A stretch of 64,000 nt of DNA from Cutibacterium granulosum (lineage in GTDB: Bacteria > Actinomycetota > Actinomycetes > Propionibacteriales > Propionibacteriaceae): the NCBI RefSeq assembly GCF_900186975.1, contig NZ_LT906441.1, forward strand, positions 434,001 to 498,000. The letters run 5' to 3'. Positions 1-8,243 of this stretch are shown piece by piece. The notes beneath the pieces are model-generated. The model searched no databases, was not told the origin of the DNA, and saw nothing but the letters and a program-made list of their open reading frames with translations. Made by a program: the position numbers and the translations under genes. Within the stretch, counting starts at the first letter, position 1. Each line of letters begins with the position of its first letter.

Positions 1-543
1 TGCGGCTATCTGGCTCTCATGTCGGGGATTGCCGCAGGAGCCGAACGGATCTACCTCAATGAGGAGGGCATCAGCCTGGACGATCTCGCCCACGACGTGC
101 ACTGGCTGCGCGAATCATTCGGCAACGGTCGACGAATCTTCCTGGCAGTGCGCAACGAGACAGCCTCGCAGAACTACACCACCGACTTCATCGCGAAGGT
201 CCTGGAGGAGGAGTCCCACGGCATGTACGACGTGCGTCAGGTGGTTCTGGGGCACATCCAGCAGGGTGGCTCACCTTCCCCGTTCGACCGGCTGCTCGCC
301 ACACAGTTCTCCTACCATGCCCTCAACCTGCTTGACGAGCTGCTCGCCACCGGTCGGGACGACGCCTGCTGCATCGGGCTGAGCGAGGGCGAGATCCAGT
401 CGAACAACATGTTGCTCATGCCATCCCTGGTGGACGTCGGCACGCGTCGACCTCGCGAGCAGTGGTGGTTGCACCTGCGCAAGGTGGCTCACACCGTTTC
501 CGACGAGGTTCGCCAGCCTCCGAACCCATCTCAATCTGCCTGA
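1..543 (+). CDS. 6-phosphofructokinase, C-terminal part (5' end outside window)
   Basis: The reading frame is open from base 1 to the TGA at 541-543 and gives the last 180 residues of a phosphofructokinase, which phosphorylates fructose 6-phosphate in glycolysis. Visible signatures are CGYLALMSGIAAGAE, the NYTTDF stretch and LGHIQQGGSPSPFDR. These match the second (C-terminal) half of the long eukaryote-type enzyme, whose human counterpart reads LGHLQQGGAPTPFDR and YYTTEF, better than the short bacterial PfkA. The protein is therefore probably a double-domain enzyme of over 700 residues; the first half lies outside the window. It converges on the regulator gene 43 bp downstream. The enzyme class is fairly sure; the tandem architecture is inference. 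Confidence 0.85.
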   Translation, partial: CGYLALMSGIAAGAERIYLNEEGISLDDLAHDVHWLRESFGNGRRIFLAVRNETASQNYTTDFIAKVLEEESHGMYDVRQVVLGHIQQGGSPSPFDRLLATQFSYHALNLLDELLATGRDDACCIGLSEGEIQSNNMLLMPSLVDVGTRRPREQWWLHLRKVAHTVSDEVRQPPNPSQSA

Positions 544-586
544 CAGGCGATGATCCGTGGGGAGCCGCAACCGGCCGTGAAGATGA

Positions 587-1618
587 TCAGGCCTCCACTG
601 ACTCCTTGAGCAGCGGAGGGCAGACGAGGTTACCAGTGCATCGCCCGGCACGATCGAGCATCCAGCCCATCGACTTGTGGCTGCGTAGATGCACGATCGT
701 CTCGGTGGGTGCCAGGCCGGGAATGGCCTTGGCAGTCTCCGCCTCGATCTTCGCGATGGAACCATGATGGGGGACCCGGAAGTTGACCCGTAGATTGTCG
801 CTTCCCGTCACCCACAGGCAGGAGCGCAGCGAGGGGTGCTGTTTGAGCAGTTCGAGCACCCGCACCTTGTGGTTGAAGGCCACGGTCGCCATCCAGGTGC
901 ACTCCATCGTCCAGTTGCCCAATCCGGGAACCACATCACAGCGCATGAGGATCTGGCGACTCGCCAACACCTTCTGCAGGTGTCGATGCAAGGTACTGGT
1001 GGGCACATCGAGTTGACGTGCCAGATCGCTGGCACTGGCGCGACCGTCCTTGGCGAGCAGCGTCACGAGTTGCTGATCGAGCTCGTCATTGGGCAGGGCC
1101 CACAGTTCTCGAGTTTGATGAGGCTGGGCACGTTCGGCCTCGGTGAGGTTCAGCCCGTTGACCCGCCATGATTCAGTACCGATCGCCACCGCAGTCACCA
1201 CGGCACTGCGCGAATTGTACACCCCGGGAATGCTGCCGATCCAGTCGATGACGAGATCGGAGAGGGTGGGCAGATCGGGAGCGACGATGGTGAGAACGAG
1301 GTCACGACGCCCGGTCGTCTCATCGACGGAGACCACCATGGAGTGGGCACACAAGGTGGCGATGGCACTGGGCAGGGACTCGGTTCGGCAGTCCACCTCA
1401 ACGATGGCCGTGAGGTGACGGTCAAGATTGGGGAACGTCGTCACCCACACCAGCCCCTCATCGGCCAGTCGCTGCCATCTGTGGGCTGCCGTCGTCGGTG
1501 AGATGTCCAGGAGACGCCCGGCCCTGGCCCAGGAAATCCTCGGATCCATCTGAACCAGATGGGCCAGATGACGGTCAAGCTGTTCGTACACGTCGATCAC
1601 TCTCCGGGCTGAGAACAT
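587..1618 (-). CDS. Lrp/AsnC-family regulator with two HTH-ligand-binding halves
   Basis: The 343-residue protein has two tandem Lrp/AsnC-like units. Each has a winged helix-turn-helix (about residues 10-60, with MDPRISWARAGRLLDIS; and about 180-230, with LLAKDGRASASDLARQLDV) followed by a RAM-like sensory domain. Such regulators sense amino acids. The gene is divergent from the ornithine operon across a 254-bp gap that contains a long palindrome, so it is the obvious candidate to control that operon. ATG at 1618 is used; a TTG two codons upstream (1624) would also fit, and neither has a strong ribosome-binding site. The family call is firm; the effector (ornithine, alanine or another amino acid) is inference. 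Confidence 0.82.
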   Translation of the reverse strand: MFSARRVIDVYEQLDRHLAHLVQMDPRISWARAGRLLDISPTTAAHRWQRLADEGLVWVTTFPNLDRHLTAIVEVDCRTESLPSAIATLCAHSMVVSVDETTGRRDLVLTIVAPDLPTLSDLVIDWIGSIPGVYNSRSAVVTAVAIGTESWRVNGLNLTEAERAQPHQTRELWALPNDELDQQLVTLLAKDGRASASDLARQLDVPTSTLHRHLQKVLASRQILMRCDVVPGLGNWTMECTWMATVAFNHKVRVLELLKQHPSLRSCLWVTGSDNLRVNFRVPHHGSIAKIEAETAKAIPGLAPTETIVHLRSHKSMGWMLDRAGRCTGNLVCPPLLKESVEA

Positions 1619-1729
1619 TTTCAACAGAGCTACTTCGTCGTGGAATCATCGTGCATCCTCACTCGATGTTTTGGGAAGAGAACCGCGACATCCTCCCCGG
1701 CACCACCAGCGGTGGGAAGCTCTCACCAA

Positions 1730-1754
1730 TGGTTCGCTCAACGTTGACGAACCA
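1730..1754. promoter_or_regulatory. Palindromic operator candidate upstream of ord
   Basis: TGGTTCG and CGAACCA flank the self-complementary core TCAACGTTGA (1738-1747), with one extra base on the left. It lies between the divergent Lrp-type regulator and ord, about 120 bp before the ord start, as expected for a dimeric regulator site. No binding data exist. The same ten-base core recurs upstream of glpK. Confidence 0.5.
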
Positions 1755-1872
1755 AGAGTACGCAACAGGTAATGCCGACCAGGACAGCGTAGTCACAGGT
1801 GAATCGCGAGTCCGCGCCGCACCCAGCTGCGATGACCCTCAACAGGACGAAAGTACCGCAGCAGGAGGAAAG

Positions 1873-2916
1873 ATGAATTCCAACAAGAAGATTCGCGTCG
1901 TTCAGTGGGGGCTGGGAGCGATGGGTCGCGGCATGGCCCAACTCATCACCACCAAGGAAGGACTGGAGCTCGTCGGAGCCATTGACGTCAACCCTGCTCT
2001 GGACGGCAAGGACGTCGGTGAGGTGCTCGGCGTCGATCCTCTCGACGTGAAGGTCACCACCGATCCCAGCTCCATCCTCGACTCGAGCAAGGTTGACGTC
2101 GTCACCATCGCCACCACTTCGTGGGTCAAGAACCAGATCGACGACCTCAGCACCATTCTGTCGGCCGGCGTCAACGTCGTGAGCATCGCCGAGGAGATGT
2201 CGGCACCAGAGGCCCAGAACCCCGAACTCGCCGAGAAACTCGACGACCTGGCCAAGGCCAACGGTGTCTCGATCGTTGGCGTGGGCGTCAATCCCGGATT
2301 CGTCCTGGACCACCTTGTCGTAGCCCTCACCTCCGGGTCCCAGCAGGTCACCAAGGTCGAGGCGAGGCGCGTCAACGACCTTGCCCCCTACGGTGAGACG
2401 GTGCTGCGCACCCAGGGCGTCGGCACCACTCCGGAGGAGTTCGAGGCCGGTGTTGCCGATGGTTCCATCGTCGGACACGTCGGCTTCCCCGAGTCGGTAC
2501 GCCTCATCAGCGACGCCCTGGGACTGGGAGTGGACTGCGTCGAACAACACGTGGAGCCGATCATCGCCAAGGTGGCCCGTCAGGCCCGCGATCGCGTCAT
2601 CGAACCCGGACGAGTGGCTGGTTGCAACCACACCGCCGTGGGCCGCCGCGGCGACGAGGAGGTCATCAGACTCATCCACCCCCAGCAGGTGGATCCCGGA
2701 GCCGAGGGCACCGAGACCGGCGATTACATCACCATCAGTGGTGTGCCGGAGATCTCCATGTGCATCCAGCCCGAGATCGCTGGTGGCAAGGCCACCGCAG
2801 GTATCTGCGTCAACACGATTCCACGCATCTTCGCCGCGACACCAGGACTCAAACGAGTCATCGACCTGCCTTCACCGAGCGCACTCATGGGTCCTTCTGC
2901 CTACGAGAGGCGCTGA
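1873..2916 (+). CDS. ord: 2,4-diaminopentanoate dehydrogenase
   Basis: This NAD(P)-dependent dehydrogenase oxidatively deaminates (2R,4S)-2,4-diaminopentanoate to 2-amino-4-ketopentanoate, the step after ornithine aminomutase. The 347-residue protein begins with a Rossmann fold (IRVVQWGLGAMGRGMAQL, residues 6-23) and has the dihydrodipicolinate-reductase-like body with GVNPGFVLDHL around residue 140. ATG 1873 is chosen because AGGAGGA lies at 1863-1869 and the Rossmann fold starts immediately; the frame is open further upstream but without conserved content. It is the first gene of the D-ornithine operon, 214 bp before oraS. In known clostridial clusters ortA and ortB sit between ord and oraS; here there is only a gap. 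Confidence 0.9.
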   Translation: MNSNKKIRVVQWGLGAMGRGMAQLITTKEGLELVGAIDVNPALDGKDVGEVLGVDPLDVKVTTDPSSILDSSKVDVVTIATTSWVKNQIDDLSTILSAGVNVVSIAEEMSAPEAQNPELAEKLDDLAKANGVSIVGVGVNPGFVLDHLVVALTSGSQQVTKVEARRVNDLAPYGETVLRTQGVGTTPEEFEAGVADGSIVGHVGFPESVRLISDALGLGVDCVEQHVEPIIAKVARQARDRVIEPGRVAGCNHTAVGRRGDEEVIRLIHPQQVDPGAEGTETGDYITISGVPEISMCIQPEIAGGKATAGICVNTIPRIFAATPGLKRVIDLPSPSALMGPSAYERR

Positions 2917-3060
2917 CGGTTCCCCGGCGCACCACGAACAAGGCGTCAGGAGAACGCCCGCAAACCTCCGGGATCCAACGATCCGGCTGGGTGACTTCCC
3001 GCCACCGCGAGGTGGGAGGAACTCACCCCACCTGCACGGGGGGACCATCTCCTGACCGTC

Positions 3061-3078
3061 GTGACAAAAAACATCAGC
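3061..3078 (+). repeat. Dispersed TGACA-A5-TGTCA element, divergent copy
   Basis: GTGACAAAAAACATCAGC lies in the ord-oraS gap, 53 bp before oraS. It is the only copy in the first 8 kb and a weak match: it has six A's and CATC in place of GTC. Confidence 0.4.
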
Positions 3079-3130
3079 AGAACGCCAACGCCGGCACTGC
3101 TGTGCACCAGACCCTTTTGAAAGGAGCAAG

Positions 3131-3550
3131 ATGTCCACCGCCGATGAGGAGCGCGTGGCCCGCTTCGAGGACCTTCGCGCCGAACTGGCCACCTTGGATG
3201 ACGACGCCCTCAAGGCCCGTTTCTGGCAGCTGTGCGAAGAAGTCATGACTCCGGTCGTCGACTTCTCCCGCACCCACACCACCCCGTCCATCGAACGTTC
3301 GGTACTGCTGCGCATGGGCATTGACTCGGTGACGACCCACGCCGTCGTGGAGAACGTGCTCAATGCGGGACTGCTCGGCAAGGGAGCCGGGCATGCCGTG
3401 CTGCGCCTTTCCCGTCGCGACGGCATCGACCTGCGCGCAGCCGCCCAGCGGATCGCCGACGATCCCACCGTCCTGGATGGGCTCTTCGACGGCAGCCCGC
3501 TGCCGTCAGCTCGAGCCACAGCACTGCAGGGAGCACATCATGAGCACTGA
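3131..3550 (+). CDS. oraS: D-ornithine 4,5-aminomutase, small subunit S
   Basis: The 139-residue protein is the small partner of the adenosylcobalamin- and PLP-dependent aminomutase that moves the terminal amino group of D-ornithine to C4. It lacks its own cofactor motifs, as usual for OraS, and reads as a mostly helical chain with RMGIDSVTTHAVVENVLNAG and GAGHAVLRLS in its middle. GAAAGGAG at 3119-3126 precedes the ATG. Its stop overlaps the start of oraE by 11 bp, implying coupled translation and equimolar subunits. The call rests on resemblance to the OraS family, the correct size and its place directly before an unmistakable oraE. Confidence 0.92.
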   Translation: MSTADEERVARFEDLRAELATLDDDALKARFWQLCEEVMTPVVDFSRTHTTPSIERSVLLRMGIDSVTTHAVVENVLNAGLLGKGAGHAVLRLSRRDGIDLRAAAQRIADDPTVLDGLFDGSPLPSARATALQGAHHEH

Positions 3551-5753
3551 GTACGACGCTCTCGACCCCAACGAGAAACTTGACATCGAGAGGATCTTCG
3601 AGGATCTCGAGCACTACCACCCTCGCCGCAAGGGTTGGACCTGGCGCAACACTCCTGCCGAGGGAGTCGACATGGGCGACTTCCACTACAAGGACATGTC
3701 GACGCCGCTGAGGAACAGTCAGCCATTGCCGGCTGCCAAGTACTTCGGCGGTGTGGACCCCCAGCCAGCCCCGGTCGTCACCTCCGAGATTGCCTCAGGT
3801 CATTTCGAGGACGACCTGCGTCGAATGCGCATGTCCGCCTGGAATGGTGCCGATCACATCATGGTGATCCGCACCACCGGCCAGAGTCACATCGACGGCC
3901 TGCTCGAGGGCACCCCCGAGGGCATCGGCGGCGTGCCGATCACTCGCAAGGAGCTGCGGGCCAGCCGCAAGGTCTGCGACCTCATCGAGGACGAGGTGGG
4001 CCGTCCGATCAACTTCCACTCATACGTCTCGGGTGTCGCCGGGCCGGAGGTGGCCGTCCTGTTCGCCGAGGAAGGCGTCAACGGTGCCCACCAGGATCCG
4101 CAGTACAACGTGCTGTACCGCAACATCAACGCCTACCGCAGCTATGTCGATGCCGGTGAGGCGAAGAAGGTCATGGCCGGGGCCAGGATCTTCCAGATCG
4201 ACGGCGCCCACAATGCCAACGCCACGGCCCGGTACGGGTGGAAGGTCATGCCCGAGCTCATGGTGCAGCACGGCCTCAACTGCATGTTCTCGGCCCTGGT
4301 CGGAATGCCCAAGGACCTCGTCGGTCTGTCCACCGTGCCGCCGAGTGCCCCGCCAGCTCCCAAGCTGTGGTACGACCTGCCCTACGCCGTCGCCCTGCGT
4401 GACCTGTTCAGTGACTACCGCATGCGCGCCCAGCAGAACACCCGTTACATCGAGTCCGACCTCGCCGAGGCGATCCGCACCCACACTGTGGACACGCTCA
4501 TCTCGATGCTCACCAGCGCCGACATCCAGAGCACCATCACCCCCGACGAAGGCCGCAACCTGCCCTGGCACGTCAACTCGGTGCGCGGCGTGCAGACCGT
4601 CAAGCAGACCTGGTCCGCCCTGGACGGCATCAAGGAGATGGTGACCGTCAAACGGGATGGTCCACTGGGCAGCATGGTGCGCGACCTCAAGGAGAGGGCC
4701 ATCGGTTTCCTGGCCGAGATCCTGCACGTCGGTGGCTACTTCGTCGCCGTCGAGGACGGGTTCTTCGTCGACTCAGCCGAGTTCCCCGAGCGCAACCACG
4801 ACGGCATCGCCCGTGATGGTCAGGGCGGCGTGTCCGCCGGCACCGTCATCGAACGTGACCCGGACTACTTGGCGCCAGTCTGTGACCACTTCGGCACCAA
4901 CAACCTGCCCGAGGGGTTGGACAAGCCCTGCGACCTCATTGACGGCTGCACCCTGTGCGTGCCGGAGAAGATCGTCTACATCGACGAGTTGGACCCCTCC
5001 GACTCCGTCGGCGTGCGTCTGGAGCGCACCCGCCCCTACCGGGACGGCACGAAGCTGCGTCCGGAGGCCGAATGGGCCGGTGACGGCGTGGTTCTGGTGC
5101 AGTTCACCATCCCCGCTGGCGAGGACATCGCCCATGAGGCGGCTCTCGAGATGGCTCGTCAGATGGGTCTGGAGGATCCCCAGGTCTGCAACCTCCAGGT
5201 GCTGCAACCAGCAGAAGGATGCTTCGTCGAGGTCAAGGGAAAGGTCGGCTTCGACGTCGATCCGTCGAAACTCACGATCCCCGAGAAGATCGAGCTGCTG
5301 CCCGAGGATGAGATGCGCGAGTTCGTCAAGGAGCACAACGTCACCGTCGTCGCCGGCACCGTCGGTGAGGACGAGCACAGCGTGGGGCTGCGCGAAATCC
5401 TCGACATCAAGCACGGCGGCATCGAGAAGTGGGGCGTCAAGTACCACTACCTGGGCACCTCGGTGCCCATCGAGAAGATGGTCGACGCCGCCATCGAGAC
5501 CGGTGCCGATGCCATCCTCATCTCGACGATCATCAGCCACAACGACATCCATCGCACGATGATGCGCAAGCTCAACGATCTGGCGACGGAGAAGGGCATC
5601 CGCGACAAGACCGTCCTCATTGCCGGCGGCACCCAGGTGAGCCGGGAGATGGCAGCCGAGACCGGCCTGGACGCCACCTTCGGTCGAGGTTCGCACGGTA
5701 TCGACGTCCTTGACGCCATCGTGCGAGGCATGCGAGTTCGTCGGGGGATGTGA
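3540..5753 (+). CDS. oraE: D-ornithine 4,5-aminomutase, catalytic subunit E
   Basis: The 737-residue large subunit carries out the radical 1,2-amino shift of D-ornithine to 2,4-diaminopentanoate. A TIM-barrel region occupies roughly the first two-thirds, and a B12-binding Rossmann domain lies at the C-terminus. The base-off cobalamin motif DEHSVG is present with its histidine at residue 613. A lysine follows eleven residues later (K624, in ILDIKHGG). This is the same spacing as the cobalamin-ligand histidine and PLP lysine described for the Clostridium sticklandii enzyme (H618/K629). The ATG at 3540 has CAGGGAG just upstream and lies inside oraS. Full length and all key residues are intact, so the enzyme should be functional. 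Confidence 0.96.
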   Translation: MSTEYDALDPNEKLDIERIFEDLEHYHPRRKGWTWRNTPAEGVDMGDFHYKDMSTPLRNSQPLPAAKYFGGVDPQPAPVVTSEIASGHFEDDLRRMRMSAWNGADHIMVIRTTGQSHIDGLLEGTPEGIGGVPITRKELRASRKVCDLIEDEVGRPINFHSYVSGVAGPEVAVLFAEEGVNGAHQDPQYNVLYRNINAYRSYVDAGEAKKVMAGARIFQIDGAHNANATARYGWKVMPELMVQHGLNCMFSALVGMPKDLVGLSTVPPSAPPAPKLWYDLPYAVALRDLFSDYRMRAQQNTRYIESDLAEAIRTHTVDTLISMLTSADIQSTITPDEGRNLPWHVNSVRGVQTVKQTWSALDGIKEMVTVKRDGPLGSMVRDLKERAIGFLAEILHVGGYFVAVEDGFFVDSAEFPERNHDGIARDGQGGVSAGTVIERDPDYLAPVCDHFGTNNLPEGLDKPCDLIDGCTLCVPEKIVYIDELDPSDSVGVRLERTRPYRDGTKLRPEAEWAGDGVVLVQFTIPAGEDIAHEAALEMARQMGLEDPQVCNLQVLQPAEGCFVEVKGKVGFDVDPSKLTIPEKIELLPEDEMREFVKEHNVTVVAGTVGEDEHSVGLREILDIKHGGIEKWGVKYHYLGTSVPIEKMVDAAIETGADAILISTIISHNDIHRTMMRKLNDLATEKGIRDKTVLIAGGTQVSREMAAETGLDATFGRGSHGIDVLDAIVRGMRVRRGM

Positions 5754-7096
5754 GCGTCATGACCGTACTGACCACGTTGGAGATCGGTTCGACGATCACC
5801 AAGGCCAATGCCTTCCGAGTCGAGAATGACCACCTCGACCATGTTGGGCAGGGATTTGCCGCCACATCGGTGAGTGCCGGTGACGTGCGGATCGGGGCCG
5901 ACGCTGCGATCTCGCAGATGCGTGATCAGTACGGCCTGGCCTTGGACGCCGGGGAGATTTTCGTCAACTCCTCGGCGGCCGGAGGACTGCGGATGACAGT
6001 TCACGGTCTGACGAGTTCGATGACGGCCAGGGCTGCTCGTGAGGCAGCCCTGGGGGCCGGGGCCATCGTCGTGCACACGACGGTGGGCCCCATGGACGAG
6101 TTCGACGTCGAGGACCTGTGCGAGGCTCGTCCCAACATCGTCCTGTTGGCCGGCGGCGTCGACCACGGCGAGAAACGCATTGTCGTCGACAACGCCCGTC
6201 TGATCGCCTCGGCCCATCTGGGAGTTCCGGTGATCTACGCGGGCAACGCACAGGCCAGACATCGGGTCGAGACGGTGTTCGCCGAAGCTGGCGAACCACT
6301 CACCTGTGTGAGCAACGTCTTTCCCCAGGTTGATGTGCTGCGCATCGACCCAGTACGCGCCGTCATCCAGGACGTCTTCAACAACCACATCACCGCCGCA
6401 CCGGGGATGGGCGGTTTGGCCCAGCTCTCCACGCACGACATCCTTCCCACGCCGGGAGCCGTGCTTCGGGCGACAGAATTGTTCACCGAGGCCGTGGGCG
6501 ACGCCGTCGTCGTCGACGTCGGGGGTGCCACCACCGACGTGCACAGCGTCACCGACGGCACCTTGGAGTGGACCAGTCGCACTGTCGATCCCGAACCGCG
6601 GGCCAAACGCACCGTCGAGGGAGATCTCGGTGTGTTCGTCAATGCCCGGCACGTGGCCGCCATGACCGCTGAGGGCGAGGACGAGGAGCGGTTGTCAAAC
6701 CTGCGTGCCATTCCTGCCACCGATGACGAGTCCGAGGTGACCAGGTGGCTCACTCGTCGAGCCGTCGAGGTCGGGATGGGTCGGCACGCCGGAGCCGTGG
6801 TGGAGCTGTTCACCCCGACCGGCAAGACCCAGATCGTGCGCGGCAAGGATCTCACCGCCGTGCACTGGGTCATCGGTACTGGCGGCGCCCTCACTCGAGT
6901 GCCCGGTGGGGACGCCATCCTGGCCCGCATGTGCACCGGTGCCGGGACCCAACTCATGCCAGATGCTCACGCCACCATTCTCATCGACCGGGATTACCGG
7001 TTTTCCGCCCTGGGCACCATTGCCAGTTCCTATCCCGACCTCGTGCGTGAGACCTTCGCACGTTGGGTCCACGAGGAGACAGGAGACCCACGATGA
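5750..7096 (+). CDS. GlmL/MutL-family ATPase, probable aminomutase reactivating factor
   Basis: This is a 448-residue ASKHA-fold protein of the GlmL/MutL type, a group found beside B12-dependent carbon-skeleton mutases and aminomutases and thought to exchange damaged cobalamin. Nucleotide-binding signatures are LEIGSTITKANAF (residues 9-21), VVVDVGGATTDVH (about 252-264) and VIGTGGALTRVPGG near residue 380. The GTG start at 5750 overlaps the oraE stop in GATGTGA; an ATG three codons on (5759) is an alternative. The 3' end overlaps the next gene by 4 bp. Placement inside the oraSE operon argues that its client is the ornithine aminomutase. The family is clear; the reactivase role is inference. 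Confidence 0.87.
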   Translation: MSVMTVLTTLEIGSTITKANAFRVENDHLDHVGQGFAATSVSAGDVRIGADAAISQMRDQYGLALDAGEIFVNSSAAGGLRMTVHGLTSSMTARAAREAALGAGAIVVHTTVGPMDEFDVEDLCEARPNIVLLAGGVDHGEKRIVVDNARLIASAHLGVPVIYAGNAQARHRVETVFAEAGEPLTCVSNVFPQVDVLRIDPVRAVIQDVFNNHITAAPGMGGLAQLSTHDILPTPGAVLRATELFTEAVGDAVVVDVGGATTDVHSVTDGTLEWTSRTVDPEPRAKRTVEGDLGVFVNARHVAAMTAEGEDEERLSNLRAIPATDDESEVTRWLTRRAVEVGMGRHAGAVVELFTPTGKTQIVRGKDLTAVHWVIGTGGALTRVPGGDAILARMCTGAGTQLMPDAHATILIDRDYRFSALGTIASSYPDLVRETFARWVHEETGDPR

Positions 7097-8175
7097 TACG
7101 TCCCACCCCACGTCTGGAGATCCACACCGACCGAATCGCCGAGAACCTGCATGCCATCGTCGGACAGTGCACCGAACACGGTGTGCAGGTGGCCGCAGTC
7201 ACGAAGGTTCTGGGGGCCCATCCCGCCCTCCTGGCAGCACTGCCGAACACCGGGGTGTCCATGGTTGCCGACTCCCGTCTGACCAATCTGGAACGTGTCG
7301 CAGCCGCTGATCTGGGGTTGCCCACCTTGCTGCTACGACCTCCGGCACCGCGTACTGCCGCACGCACCGTTCAGGTGGCCGACGCGTCGCTCAACTCGTC
7401 ACTGGTGACCATGCAGGCTCTTTCGGAGGCCGCCGAGATGGTGGGCACCCGCCACGGGATCATCATCATGGTGGACGTCGGCGACCTGCGCGAGGGGGTG
7501 TGGCCCGACCACGTCGTCGACCTCGTCAGCCAGACAAGTCATCTGCCGGGACTCGACATCCTGGGGCTGGGGACGAATCTTGCCTGTTACGGAGGGGTCA
7601 TCCCCACCGCTGACAAGATGGAACTGCTCGTGAACCTGCGTGACGAGGCCAGTCGCGTCACAGGCCTGCCGCTGGAACTCATCTCCGGGGGAAACTCGGC
7701 AAACCTGCCACTCATGGTCTCCGGCCAGATGCCAGCTCAAATCAATCAGTTGCGCATCGGCGAGGCTGCAATTCTGGGGCGCAACACTCTGGACCGCAGT
7801 GCGTGGCCGGGAACACGTCAGGACACGGTGGAACTCGTCACCGGGGTCGTCGAGCTGGAACGCAAGCCATCAATACCTCAAGGAGAACGTGGCCAGGACG
7901 CTTTCGGCCAGACGGTGAAATTCGTCGACAGAGGCGTGCGGTTGCGCGCAATCTGTGATTTGGGGCGTCAGGACGTCGCCCCCGAGGATCTCACTCCCGT
8001 CGACCCGGGCCACATCGTCCTGGGAGCGAGCAGTGACCATCTGATCATTGACGTCACCGACGGCGACACCACTCTGCGAGTGGGATCGGAGATCCGGCTG
8101 CGCCCCACCTACGGTGGGTTGCTCGCAGCGAGTACCTGCGCTGACGTGTGGAAAACGTCAGCAGACGAGAGGTGA
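7093..8175 (+). CDS. orr: Ornithine racemase-like PLP enzyme (alanine-racemase fold)
   Basis: The 360-residue fold-III PLP enzyme probably interconverts L- and D-ornithine and so supplies D-ornithine to OraSE. The N-terminal barrel carries the PLP lysine in VAAVTKVLGAH (about residue 42); ELISGGNSANLPLM and LRIGEAAILGRNTL (about 200-240) match the ornithine-racemase/YhfX branch rather than biosynthetic alanine racemases. The ATG at 7093 overlaps the previous stop (ATGA), so it is the last gene of the tightly coupled operon. A separate, typical alanine racemase lies at 9.8 kb, which supports a different substrate here. Substrate specificity is inferred from context and subfamily pattern. Confidence 0.85.
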   Translation: MIRPTPRLEIHTDRIAENLHAIVGQCTEHGVQVAAVTKVLGAHPALLAALPNTGVSMVADSRLTNLERVAAADLGLPTLLLRPPAPRTAARTVQVADASLNSSLVTMQALSEAAEMVGTRHGIIIMVDVGDLREGVWPDHVVDLVSQTSHLPGLDILGLGTNLACYGGVIPTADKMELLVNLRDEASRVTGLPLELISGGNSANLPLMVSGQMPAQINQLRIGEAAILGRNTLDRSAWPGTRQDTVELVTGVVELERKPSIPQGERGQDAFGQTVKFVDRGVRLRAICDLGRQDVAPEDLTPVDPGHIVLGASSDHLIIDVTDGDTTLRVGSEIRLRPTYGGLLAASTCADVWKTSADER

Positions 8176-8206
8176 GGTCACTGTATTTGCTCCTCTGACA
8201 GTTCCC

Positions 8207-8222
8207 CGACATTTTTGGACAC
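8207..8222 (+). repeat. Dispersed TGACA-T5-TGTCA element
   Basis: CGACATTTTTGGACAC lies in the 68-bp gap between the racemase-like gene and the permease, ten bases before the permease ribosome-binding site. Confidence 0.55.
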
Positions 8223-8243
8223 CCACTGAACAAAGGAGTTCCC

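Noticed and set aside
1738-2679. 313-codon open frame opposite ord
   Set aside because: It is an antisense shadow; ord has a ribosome-binding site, Rossmann motif and operon context.
2935-2965. B12-box-like word GCGTCAGGAGAACGCCCGC before oraS, suggesting a cobalamin riboswitch
   Set aside because: Only this one box resembles the consensus. The upstream conserved segments of the riboswitch are missing, and the ord stop leaves too little room for the full fold.
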